Source of the DNA: a virus
IMG/VR virus record: IMGVR_UViG_3300048672_000444
Span: 1-28,113 of that record
DNA: 28,113 nucleotides
Reading direction: 5' to 3' (one strand)
Every line of letters begins with the position of its first letter. Positions within the stretch are counted from its first letter, which is position 1. A model generated the notes under the pieces. The model ran no database searches, was not told where the DNA came from, and worked only from the letters and a program-made list of their open reading frames with translations. Position numbers and translations under genes: made by a program. Positions 7,866 through 14,933 of the stretch are shown piece by piece.

Positions 7866-7870
7866 GACAA
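7842..7870 (-). promoter_or_regulatory. Leftward sigma70-like promoter for the tail-tip operon
   Basis: Read on the minus strand, TTGTCT (7870-7865) and TAAACT (7847-7842) are separated by 17 bases. It is weaker than the rightward promoter but well placed: predicted start near 7835 and the ribosome site AGGAAG (7827-7822) directly after. The two promoters share the same 34 bases, so each -10 box overlaps or abuts the -35 box of the other. Confidence 0.55.
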
Positions 7871-7913
7871 GAAACTTGGTAAACTTTTATCTTTTCAAAA
7901 ACTTGTTAAAATC

Positions 7914-8486
7914 ATGGAAAATCTTGAAGAAACTCCCAAAATGCACTCGAAAACAAGAGAATTTCTTGAATTTCTTGAAAAACCGGCTGTTAGTGTTGTT
8001 TTTAGAGAGCATATCTTTGTCGGACTTAATCCTAATGAGTATAATAAAGCTGTTAGAAGAGGAGCTACGATTAAAGAAGCTATACAAGACATAACAGTCT
8101 TTAAGGTACAACAAGTTGCTAAGAAAGCTACAAGTCTTATGGACGCAAAGCTTGAAGAGGACATGAAAACAAGTATTGCAAAGAGAAGACTTATTAATTA
8201 TGAGCTTCTTGAGAAACAGCTTAAGGTTGTCGATAAAGAGGAATTAAGACAAGTCATTGCACCAGTCTTTAGTCAGATAGCTTCAGGCTTACAAGGTATG
8301 CAGAGAAGTCCTGAAAGAGTACAAGAGATATTGCCGAAGTTAATAGAGCAACTGCAAAGGTTGGGGAAAGATATGCAACTTGAAGCGAGTGATGTTATTG
8401 AGAACTATATTGAGGGGCTTATGAATGAAGAACTTGAACTTAATATTGATACCGAAGAAGGAAAGGGCTTAAGCTCTTTTGAATAA
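7914..8486 (+). CDS. Putative terminase small subunit (by position)
   Basis: A 190-residue, mostly helical and charged protein, first in the rightward operon and two genes before the large terminase, where phages usually encode the small terminase that recognises the packaging site. I see no clear match to lambda Nu1 or another named family. Residues about 43-60 (EYNKAVRRGATIKEAIQDIT) could form a helix-turn-helix. Residues 85-125 and 135-180 look like long amphipathic helices suited to oligomers. The acidic C-terminus could contact the large subunit. The ribosome site before the ATG at 7914 is poor; an in-frame ATG at 7941 would remove nine residues. Confidence 0.5.
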   Translation: MENLEETPKMHSKTREFLEFLEKPAVSVVFREHIFVGLNPNEYNKAVRRGATIKEAIQDITVFKVQQVAKKATSLMDAKLEEDMKTSIAKRRLINYELLEKQLKVVDKEELRQVIAPVFSQIASGLQGMQRSPERVQEILPKLIEQLQRLGKDMQLEASDVIENYIEGLMNEELELNIDTEEGKGLSSFE

Positions 8487-8521
8487 TAAACTAAATGAGT
8501 AACTAATCAAAGGTGAATAAA

Positions 8522-8830
8522 ATGAATGAACAACAAGTAGAACAAGAGATTAAAGTTAAAGGTTTAACAGCTCCTAGAATTACACCAGAATACTTGGACT
8601 CTATTATTGTTTCTAAGCAGTTTCATGTATTTGAAGGTACTTGCTTTACAACTTGTCTTTTGACATTAACTAATGGTTTTAACGTACTTGGAGAATCTGC
8701 TTGTGCAAGTCCTTCTAATTTTAATAAAGAGCTTGGAGAGAAGATAGCGTTTGATAATGCTAGAAATAAGCTATGGTTACTAGAAGGGTATCTGTTGAAA
8801 CAACGTCTTTTTGAAGATGCAAACAAATAA
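8522..8830 (+). CDS. N4 gp49 / Sf6 gp66 family protein
   Basis: A 102-residue protein matching the phage N4 gp49/Sf6 gene 66 family (PF13876, from memory): ITPEYLDSIIVSKQFHVFEG, the central CLLTLTNGFNVLGESACASP, and NARNKLWLLEGYLLKQRL are the family landmarks. The family is widespread in phages and has no established function. An in-frame GTG at 8513 would add three residues, but it lies within the ribosome site AAAGGTG (8509-8515), so the ATG at 8522 is the likely start. The 3' end overlaps the large terminase gene by 14 bases. It lies between the putative small terminase and the large terminase, so it is probably expressed late with packaging genes. Confidence 0.85.
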   Translation: MNEQQVEQEIKVKGLTAPRITPEYLDSIIVSKQFHVFEGTCFTTCLLTLTNGFNVLGESACASPSNFNKELGEKIAFDNARNKLWLLEGYLLKQRLFEDANK

Positions 8831-10769
8831 CTTCTCCGAAAAACAACTCATCTCAGACCTACTTACCTTCTTCACGCCTATTGAAGACATAAGTACCCGT
8901 ACTTGGTCTGAAAGAGAACTATTTTTAAGTGAAGCAAAGTCTCCTTCAAATCCTGGACGTTACAATGCTCTTGTTACCCCATACATGCTTCATGTTATGC
9001 AATCATGGGATAATCCTGAAGTAGATGTAATAGTTGCTAAGAAGTCTGCTCAAATAGGCTGGTCACAGACTATCCTTAACTGTATCTTTAAGAGTGCAGT
9101 ACATGATAACATGAGTGTCTTACTTGGCTTCCCCCGTGATGGTAGTAATGCTTCTTTCTTTAAAACACAGATACTTCCAATACTTCGCAGTAATCCAGTT
9201 TTACTAAAACAACTTAGTGAACATCTTAATAAGATAAGCTACAAGTTCATCCCTTTTCATAATAGCTTTATCATGTCAGGTAACATGGCAACTCCAGGAG
9301 ACCTTAAGAGTGTAGCAGTTACAAAGGTAGTAATTGAAGAACCGGATGATGCTAAGAAGGATGTAAGTGGACAAGGAGATGCTATTGACCTTCTTCGTCA
9401 ACGTATTAAAACAATCCCTTATGGTGCTAAAATAGTCTTCGGAGGCACTCCTACTAATGCAGAGTTCTCTCAGGTTGACCGTGCTTATAAAAAGAGCAAC
9501 CGTATGCACTTCCAAGTACCCTGTCATAAGTGTGGTGAGTTTCATAGCTTGTCTTTTGATAATCTTAAGTGTCTTGAGTGGGCTGCCAGACGTATTGATG
9601 AACAATATGGAGCTTATGACCCAGAGACCGCTTATTATGAATGTCCTCATTGCACTGCTGTTTGGACAGATGATGATAGAAGAAAGAATATAGTTGAGGC
9701 TCTTAACTTTCATAACTTAGGTTGGAAAGCCGAAGTACCTTCTCTTAAGAATATTGTCGGCTATGCTTTCAATGAGCTTCTCAGCCCCTTCAAGTCTTCT
9801 TCTCATGTTGAACTAGCAAAGTCCATGCTAGAAGCAGAAGTTGCCTACGAACAAGGGCATGAAGGTTTACTGAAGTCCTTTATAAACAACCGTAAGGGAG
9901 AAGCTTATGCTCCTAAAACACAAGGTCTTGGTTTAGAAGAACTTAAAGCACAACGTCTTAACTACACTGAAGGCATTATCCCCAATGAAGGTCTTATACT
10001 AACCTGTGGTATCGACGTACAACGTGGTAAGAACGGAAGGTTTGCAATAGTAGTTCGTGCTTGGGGGAGAAACGGCAACAGTTGGCTTGTTCAATGGACT
10101 GAGATAACAGCAAAGGATGTTAAGAATGGTGGAGATACTGAAGATGCTTCTGACCCTATCTGGGATAAGTTAGAAGACTATCTTGATACCCCCTTTCAAC
10201 ATGAGAGTGGTAAAAAGCTTTATATAGCTGCTGCTGCTATAGATGCTCGTGATGGTGCTATGACAGAAGTTGTTTATCAGTTCGTGCGCAAGCTTAACCT
10301 AAAATGGGAAACACAAGGCAGTGAAAGAACCCTTAGTGCTGTTATGGGTACTGGAGAGCTTAAATATACTACTCTTAATATCTATAATGAACCAGCAGGT
10401 ATGGATTTACTTACTTTTGGGCAACAAAGAAAGAGCCTTGCAGAAAGATATGGTATAGTTGTTTATCAGATAGGAGCTTTCAGAGCGCATGAAGAAGTGC
10501 TACGCAGGTTTAACATTCAGGGTACAAGAGATAGACATTTCCATTGCAAAAGCAATTATCCTGGTTATGAAGAAGGTATCTTGTCTTGTCGGAAGACCTT
10601 TGCAAGTGAAACAGTTAAAGCTATATTTAAACAGATTCCTGGTAAGAAGAAAGAAGCAATAGACTGTGAGAAGATGGCTTTGTGGTGTTCTTACTTTAGA
10701 GGAATTAGAAATATGACTACCCAACAATGGGAAGAAAGAGAAAGACTTATTTATGGGAACAAGGTGTAA
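8817..10769 (+). CDS. A: Terminase large subunit, gpA family
   Basis: A 650-residue packaging motor and nuclease of the lambda gpA type (lambda: 641). Residue numbers are from the ATG at 8817; an in-frame TTG at 8811 would add two residues. The ATPase domain has the family's variant Walker A (AKKSAQIGWSQT, about 74-85, like KSARVGYSK in lambda, without GKT) and a Walker B strand KVVIEEPDD (170-178). A zinc-binding pattern follows: Cys236 and Cys239, then Cys276 and Cys279. The nuclease domain starts at LTCGIDVQRGKNGRFAIVVR, with Asp400 as a metal ligand candidate. The C-terminus (KKKEAIDCEKMALWC) matches the KRRNEALDCFVYAL region of lambda. It cuts concatemeric DNA and drives it through the portal. 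Confidence 0.95.
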   Translation: MQTNNFSEKQLISDLLTFFTPIEDISTRTWSERELFLSEAKSPSNPGRYNALVTPYMLHVMQSWDNPEVDVIVAKKSAQIGWSQTILNCIFKSAVHDNMSVLLGFPRDGSNASFFKTQILPILRSNPVLLKQLSEHLNKISYKFIPFHNSFIMSGNMATPGDLKSVAVTKVVIEEPDDAKKDVSGQGDAIDLLRQRIKTIPYGAKIVFGGTPTNAEFSQVDRAYKKSNRMHFQVPCHKCGEFHSLSFDNLKCLEWAARRIDEQYGAYDPETAYYECPHCTAVWTDDDRRKNIVEALNFHNLGWKAEVPSLKNIVGYAFNELLSPFKSSSHVELAKSMLEAEVAYEQGHEGLLKSFINNRKGEAYAPKTQGLGLEELKAQRLNYTEGIIPNEGLILTCGIDVQRGKNGRFAIVVRAWGRNGNSWLVQWTEITAKDVKNGGDTEDASDPIWDKLEDYLDTPFQHESGKKLYIAAAAIDARDGAMTEVVYQFVRKLNLKWETQGSERTLSAVMGTGELKYTTLNIYNEPAGMDLLTFGQQRKSLAERYGIVVYQIGAFRAHEEVLRRFNIQGTRDRHFHCKSNYPGYEEGILSCRKTFASETVKAIFKQIPGKKKEAIDCEKMALWCSYFRGIRNMTTQQWEERERLIYGNKV

Positions 10770-10772
10770 CCT

Positions 10773-11027
10773 ATGGCTAGAACAGTGACAGAACTCCAAC
10801 TTGAACTAGAGGCACTTAATGCAGCTATTCTAGCTCGCTTGCGTGGTACTCGCTTTCAAGTAACAAGATTCGATAGCGGTAACTTCAGCCGTTACTACGA
10901 AGATAAAACAACCCTTGATGAACTATACACTATCAGAACAAGGTTACAAAATGAACTTGATGCTGCAAGTAATCCCACTGTAGTAGCTTATCGCCCTTCT
11001 TCAACTATGATAACTTGTCGTAAGTAG
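10773..11027 (+). CDS. W: Head-tail joining protein W-like
   Basis: An 84-residue protein between the large terminase and portal genes, the position of lambda W (68 residues). The pattern fits gpW: an N-terminal helix (TVTELQLELEALNAAILARL), a short beta hairpin around RFQVTRFDSGNFSRYYED, then a second helix (TLDELYTIRTRLQNELDA). In lambda, gpW binds the portal after DNA packaging and is needed to join the tail. The ribosome site AAGGTG lies 6 bases before the ATG. The last 18 residues have no counterpart I can identify in lambda. Confidence 0.8.
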   Translation: MARTVTELQLELEALNAAILARLRGTRFQVTRFDSGNFSRYYEDKTTLDELYTIRTRLQNELDAASNPTVVAYRPSSTMITCRK

Positions 11028-11035
11028 GTCAATCT

Positions 11036-12556
11036 ATGTTAACAACCGACCAAACAATATACCAAATCAATCCGTTTGACAAAAGAAGCTTTGAAGGTGC
11101 AAGCACTGACTATAAGAACGGACTTCGTGGGCTTGCTTCTGGAGAACAAGACCAACTTGTTGCAAGAGAGCTTCGTTACCTTCAACAACGCAGCCGTTAT
11201 GCCGTTAATAACAATGCTTATGCTCGTCAGGCTTTTAACACAAGCCTAACCAAACAAGGTTCTATTGAAACACAATGGAAGACACAAGGTAAGCTTTCTA
11301 CAAAAAATAAAGCTTCTAGTGAAGGCTTAATTACCCATAGCTGGATGACTGAAGTTTGGGGTGAGTTTACTGAAGCTCCAAACTACGATAATCTAGGTGA
11401 TTATAATGTCACTCAAAGCCTTAGCAATAGTTCTTTTTTCCTAGACGGAGTAAGTTTCCAACAACTTATGATTGTCCGTTCAAACAATAAGAATACAGTC
11501 CCTCTTAAGATAAAGCAGATACCCGCACAGCTTCACGCTATGTTTGCAGGGTTGCTTGAACCAGCAAAAGACGGAACTACAGTTATCAATGGTATTAAGT
11601 TCGACAGAACAGGAAGACCCCTTAGTTACTTCTTTCATAAGTCTTTTATTGAGAATCAAGTTACTAATCTTAGTGGTATCTTTGACCCAAGTATCTTTGT
11701 TGAAGTACCTGTAGAAGACATGGTACATTACTTTCATAGAGATTATGCGGGACAATGGCTAGGTATACCACAACTTACACCAGTCTTACTAGCTCTTTAT
11801 GAACTTGATGACTTCATCAGTGCAACTGTGCAGAAACAGAAAGTAGCACAAGCAATATCCCTTGTTATTAGTCAAACTCAACAAGCTTTATCTTCTACAG
11901 GTAGGGTATCCGTTGGTGATGTTGAAGGAGTTACTAATAGTGAAACAGGAGAATCTAAATATGTCTTTAAAACAGTAGGTACAAACGTTTTAGACCTTCC
12001 TTACGGTAGTCAAGCGCAGCTCTTGCAAAGTAGCGATGTTGGTAATAACTGGGAAACCCTTGTTCGTACTGAACTAAGAAAAGTAGCTGCTGTTAGCAAT
12101 ATCCTATATCATGAACTTACTGGGGATACAACAGAGTTATCTTTTAGTGCTATTAATGCCTTACTCTTACAAAGTCGTACAAGACTTGAGTATCTTGCAA
12201 TGACAGAAACCATACCCTTAAGGGAAAGAAAGATAGCAAATAGATTTAAAGAAATAGCCTTACTCTATGATACAGAAAAGACTGCTAAAAAACAAGCTGT
12301 TAATGCTGTTCCGGTGTTTAAGCTTCCTAAGTATAGAAGCCTTGACCCTTTAAAAGATACTCAAGCAGCAATACTTGCTTTGCAGAATAATATAGGCTTA
12401 TGGCAAGATGCCCTTACTGAAGCAGGTATTTCTATCGAAGAATGGTTAAGTGATAAAGACTTGCAGAAGTTACATGAGGTAACATTCCAAGAACAAGCAA
12501 CAAGTATGCAACAAGCAAGTAACTCACAGGCTAATAGCAATAGTACGGGAAATTAA
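11036..12556 (+). CDS. B: Portal protein, lambda gpB family
   Basis: A 506-residue portal (lambda gpB: 533). Typical features include an N-terminal region with RYLQQRSRYAVNNNAYARQA (early lambda-type portal helix), the VEDMVHYFHRDYAGQWLGIP strand-turn motif, the ELDDFISATVQKQKVAQAIS helix, and a C-terminal LSFSAINALLLQSRTRLEYL segment typical of the family. Twelve copies form the ring at one vertex, through which terminase drives DNA and to which W and the tail attach. The C-terminal 40 residues are low-complexity Gln/Ser/Asn. It lies 8 bases after W. Lambda-type portals can be trimmed by the head protease; no cleavage site can be read here. Confidence 0.92.
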   Translation: MLTTDQTIYQINPFDKRSFEGASTDYKNGLRGLASGEQDQLVARELRYLQQRSRYAVNNNAYARQAFNTSLTKQGSIETQWKTQGKLSTKNKASSEGLITHSWMTEVWGEFTEAPNYDNLGDYNVTQSLSNSSFFLDGVSFQQLMIVRSNNKNTVPLKIKQIPAQLHAMFAGLLEPAKDGTTVINGIKFDRTGRPLSYFFHKSFIENQVTNLSGIFDPSIFVEVPVEDMVHYFHRDYAGQWLGIPQLTPVLLALYELDDFISATVQKQKVAQAISLVISQTQQALSSTGRVSVGDVEGVTNSETGESKYVFKTVGTNVLDLPYGSQAQLLQSSDVGNNWETLVRTELRKVAAVSNILYHELTGDTTELSFSAINALLLQSRTRLEYLAMTETIPLRERKIANRFKEIALLYDTEKTAKKQAVNAVPVFKLPKYRSLDPLKDTQAAILALQNNIGLWQDALTEAGISIEEWLSDKDLQKLHEVTFQEQATSMQQASNSQANSNSTGN

Positions 12557-12557
12557 G

Positions 12558-12731
12558 ATGTCTAGTAAAGTACCTAAACTTCCTATTAAGTTAGGCAAAG
12601 ACCTTATACAAAGAATAAAGTCTACTTCAAACACTGAAAGAATTTCTTTAAAGCTTAAGGAGATTGATAAGATTATGCAGCATAACATAAAACTCCTAGC
12701 ATATCAAGGTTTATTTGGAGACTCTAAATAA
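12558..12731 (+). CDS. Small basic protein, unknown function (57 aa)
   Basis: An ATG immediately after the portal stop opens a 57-residue frame. The N-terminal half is basic (SSKVPKLPIKLGKDLIQRIK) and the second half is helical (ERISLKLKEIDKIMQHNIKLL), ending YQGLFGDSK. I do not recognise a family. The stop lies 5 bases before the second promoter, so the gene ends the portal transcription unit. The frame is open without rare interruptions and follows the portal at a one-base spacing, which supports it as real, but no clear ribosome site precedes it beyond coupling. Confidence 0.5.
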   Translation: MSSKVPKLPIKLGKDLIQRIKSTSNTERISLKLKEIDKIMQHNIKLLAYQGLFGDSK

Positions 12732-12735
12732 TCTC

Positions 12736-12764
12736 TTGACAAACTTCCAAAAAACCTGTATAAA
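12736..12764 (+). promoter_or_regulatory. Second rightward sigma70 promoter, before the capsid genes
   Basis: TTGACA (12736-12741), 17 bases, TATAAA (12759-12764): the same hexamers and spacing as the promoter at 7837. The two also share CTTGACA at the upstream end and CCTGTATAAAGA at the downstream end, while most of the spacer differs. Transcription should start near 12771, leaving a leader of about 90 bases before the 52-residue gene. This would raise expression of the capsid genes above that of packaging genes. Confidence 0.8.
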
Positions 12765-12860
12765 GAACTAACAAATTAGGTTCAAACGATGCAAAAAGTT
12801 ACAACCTTCATAGTTTAAAACCTAAACAAAATCAACAAGTTACCCAACGGAGAACTTACA

Positions 12861-13019
12861 ATGGATGACTTAACAGTAGAGAAACTTAGCAAGCTTTCAA
12901 AAGAAGAACAGCTTGCTTTGCTTAAGCTTTCAGAAAACAAAGAAGCCTTGCTAACCTCTTTAAAAGACAAGACAAGTTACTCCGCACCTCTTAGAGTTCA
13001 AGCGGAGTCCTCTAAATGA
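12861..13019 (+). CDS. Small helical protein, unknown function (52 aa)
   Basis: A 52-residue frame with a ribosome site (ACGGAGAA) about 8 bases before its ATG. It is highly helical and charged: MDDLTVEKLSKLSKEEQLAL, then a Leu-rich LLKLSENKEALLTSLKDK segment, and a basic end. Its TGA overlaps the start of the protease-scaffold gene (ATGA), so the two are probably translated together. I do not recognise the family. Being first in the capsid transcript, it could be a small scaffold-like or connector protein, or simply provide translational coupling; neither is shown. Confidence 0.6.
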   Translation: MDDLTVEKLSKLSKEEQLALLKLSENKEALLTSLKDKTSYSAPLRVQAESSK

Positions 13020-13978
13020 AAGGGGAAGTCTTAAAGACGCTTGTTTGTAATGCTGCCTGGTTTATAGATGACAAAGGTAATGTTATGACAGATACTTGTT
13101 ATGACAATACTATCTTAGCTAAAGGCAATTCAATCCCTCATATTAAAGACCATGAATGGGAGATAGACGCTCAAGTAGGAGATGTACAAGCAGTTTACAC
13201 TAAGTCTCTTCCACTCCGTACTCTAGGTTTAGATAAAGAAGGTGAAACAACCTGCCTTATTATGGATTCTTTAGTTAAAGAAGTCTATAACCCAACAGTC
13301 TTTGCACTTTACTCTGATAATAAGGTAACACAACACTCTATTGGCTTACGCTACAAGCAAATCAAGCTTGCAATAGACTCTCAAGATGAAGTTAATGCGG
13401 CTGAATATGCTAATTGGCTTGAATACTATCCAAAGATTCTTAATAAAGAAGTAGCAGATGCTAGAGGATTCTTCCTTCTAGTAACAGAGCTTGAACTAAT
13501 AGAGAACTCCTGCGTACTCTTTGGAGCTAACCTCTTAACACCGACTTTAAACAGTAATAACTCTCTTGCCTCAAACAAGAGTTCACAACAACCCAACACA
13601 AGGGGAATAACAATGTCTGAAATGACAATGGAAAGTATATTAGCAAAGAATGTAGAGTTAAGCTCTGCTCTTGCCAATGCTAATGCTTCTCTTGCATCTG
13701 CTGAACAACGAGGCAAGCAAGAAGAACAACAACGTATCTTAGGTATCTTAAAAGCAGGCACTACCTTTGGCATAGGTGCTGTCAGCATCGAAAAAGTTAT
13801 CTTAGCAGGTTTTACAAGTGAACAAGCTACTATGAACTTCGAGATGGCTAAAGAAGCTGCACAAGCTATGCAAACTCCTAATACAGCAGGTACTCAACCG
13901 CTTGGTGCTGTTGCAAGTGCTTCTGCACAAGCTACCGGTTCTCAGGGTAAAATTCAATGGTTACAAGGAGTAATGTAA
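13016..13978 (+). CDS. Head maturation protease fused to scaffold (HK97/S78-like)
   Basis: A 320-residue protein with a protease domain (about 1-175), a linker (176-198), and a scaffold region (200-320). The protease follows the HK97 prohead protease (S78) pattern: His46 in PHIKDHEWEI, Ser108 in THE QHSIGL stretch, and the closing motif VTELELIENSCVLFGAN, equivalent to LxEvSlVtxPAN. His46 and Ser108 are the candidate catalytic residues. The C-terminal part is Ala/Gln/Glu-rich and helical, ending in GKIQWLQGVM, like capsid scaffolds. It would hold the capsid shell during assembly and then be degraded. Lambda's gpC instead uses a ClpP/S49-type fold, so a different protease is paired here with a lambda-type shell. 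The start overlaps the previous stop (ATGA). Confidence 0.8.
   Translation: MKGEVLKTLVCNAAWFIDDKGNVMTDTCYDNTILAKGNSIPHIKDHEWEIDAQVGDVQAVYTKSLPLRTLGLDKEGETTCLIMDSLVKEVYNPTVFALYSDNKVTQHSIGLRYKQIKLAIDSQDEVNAAEYANWLEYYPKILNKEVADARGFFLLVTELELIENSCVLFGANLLTPTLNSNNSLASNKSSQQPNTRGITMSEMTMESILAKNVELSSALANANASLASAEQRGKQEEQQRILGILKAGTTFGIGAVSIEKVILAGFTSEQATMNFEMAKEAAQAMQTPNTAGTQPLGAVASASAQATGSQGKIQWLQGVM
13613..13978 (+). CDS. Scaffold protein from an internal start (Nu3-like)
   Basis: The ATG at 13613, codon 200 of the protease-scaffold gene, is in frame and preceded by a strong ribosome site, AAGGGGAA, at about 6 bases. Translation from it gives a 121-residue scaffold starting MSEMTMESILAKNVELSSAL and ending at the common stop. 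The helical, Ala/Gln-rich composition fits a scaffold. Lambda does the same with C and Nu3. The full-length protein would be a minor species and the short form the main scaffold; this ratio is inference. Confidence 0.7.
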   Translation: MSEMTMESILAKNVELSSALANANASLASAEQRGKQEEQQRILGILKAGTTFGIGAVSIEKVILAGFTSEQATMNFEMAKEAAQAMQTPNTAGTQPLGAVASASAQATGSQGKIQWLQGVM

Positions 13979-13979
13979 T

Positions 13980-14933
13980 ATGGCTGAATATAACGGTCAA
14001 TTAGACCCAAGATATTATGACCAGAACCAACAAGGTGGTGGTCGGGTTGCTGATAGAACACCCTCTTTGCGTAAGTTCTATGGTATAGACTGTCATGAGA
14101 CTACTCAACGATGGATAGCTTCTGGTGTTGTTGCAAAAGCAGGTACTATCATGCAATGTGATAACGCAGGTTACTTAGTACCTCATAGAGGTTTTAAAGA
14201 AAAGGCTGTTGTTACTTTCTTAGATACTTTAACATCTGGTAAAGTAGTAACTATTGCCGGTTTAACCTTTACAGCAGGTTCTTCAGGTTGTACAGTAGCT
14301 AATTTAGTTAAAGCTTGGTCTTCTATTCCAGCAAGTACTGGATATGTTGCTGCGGCGTCTGCGGCTCTTGCTGCTGGCATCACTGCTAGAATGGGTACTT
14401 TCACAGCAGGTACTTTAACAAATTACTTGACAGACGAAATCACTGTAGGAGATATCTCTCCTAATGCAGTAGCTTTTGTCTACATAGGAACAGACGTTGA
14501 CCCTGCTAACCTAACAGTAATAACTGACAACGTAGCAAGCTTAACAACAGTTGATATTATCTTAGCACTTCAAAACTTCCAAAAGATTGAAGGTGTACTT
14601 GCTGTTGATGTAGATAATACTTCTGCGGCGGCTTATGCTCCTATTTTTGAGGAAGGTACTTTTTTTGCAGACGATGATGGTAGAAGTTTCTTACGTTGGA
14701 TTACTGCTACTTCAGGGTCTGTCCCAGACAGCGAGAAAGTTTACAACCCTATTACTAATACGTATGTACCTTGTACAGCTTATAATACAGGCTGCTATGG
14801 TACTACCGAAGCTGCTAAAAGAGCTAAACAACGATTTGTTACTGGTTCTGAAATTGACATCTACTTGTTCCAAACAGGGGCAAACGTAGGTATGGAAGAT
14901 TTAACTAACGCTCTAGTAGGGAGTCCGACATGA
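13980..14933 (+). CDS. Head decoration protein (gpD-like) with inserted domain
   Basis: A 317-residue protein between the scaffold and major capsid genes, where lambda encodes gpD (110 residues). The N-terminal half has a gpD-like stretch (IASGVVAKAGTIMQCDNAGY), and the C-terminal part (about 205-317: EGVLAVDVDNTSAAAYAPIF, then FVTGSEIDIYLFQ) looks like the closing part of a decoration domain. In between, about residues 76-190 form an Ala/Thr/Gly-rich beta domain with TIAGLTFTAG and MGTFTAGTLTNYL. That domain recurs in the tail-tube protein. Decoration trimers bind the expanded shell and stabilise it. The insert would presumably sit on the outer surface. The stop overlaps the major capsid start (ATGA). 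Confidence 0.7.
   Translation: MAEYNGQLDPRYYDQNQQGGGRVADRTPSLRKFYGIDCHETTQRWIASGVVAKAGTIMQCDNAGYLVPHRGFKEKAVVTFLDTLTSGKVVTIAGLTFTAGSSGCTVANLVKAWSSIPASTGYVAAASAALAAGITARMGTFTAGTLTNYLTDEITVGDISPNAVAFVYIGTDVDPANLTVITDNVASLTTVDIILALQNFQKIEGVLAVDVDNTSAAAYAPIFEEGTFFADDDGRSFLRWITATSGSVPDSEKVYNPITNTYVPCTAYNTGCYGTTEAAKRAKQRFVTGSEIDIYLFQTGANVGMEDLTNALVGSPT
14205..14549 (+). repeat. Shared beta domain, copy in the decoration protein
   Basis: Residues about 76-190 of the decoration protein. Its segments TIAGLTFTAG...LVKAW and GTFTAGTLTNYL align with LKLGGLTFTA...LAAW and GAFTSGTLANYK in the tail tube. The DNA GGTTTAACCTTTACAGCA (14259-14276) matches 18799-18816 at 17 of 18 bases, which suggests fairly recent shared ancestry. 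Confidence 0.65.

Noticed and set aside
7816-7913. Packaging (cos/pac) site before the small terminase
   Set aside because: This is a plausible place, but no recognisable cos-like repeats are visible; nothing supports it beyond position.
8811-8816. TTG start for the large terminase
   Set aside because: An ATG lies two codons later and the ribosome site is no better for the TTG.
9276-9713. Minus-strand frame of 145 codons within the large terminase
   Set aside because: The plus strand encodes conserved terminase motifs here, and the antisense product resembles nothing.
11480-11755. Minus-strand frame within the portal gene
   Set aside because: It is a shadow of the portal coding frame and has no promoter or ribosome site.
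14431-14440. TTGACA hexamers inside the decoration and capsid genes (also near 15475)
   Set aside because: None has a -10 box at 16-18 bases; they are part of coding sequence.
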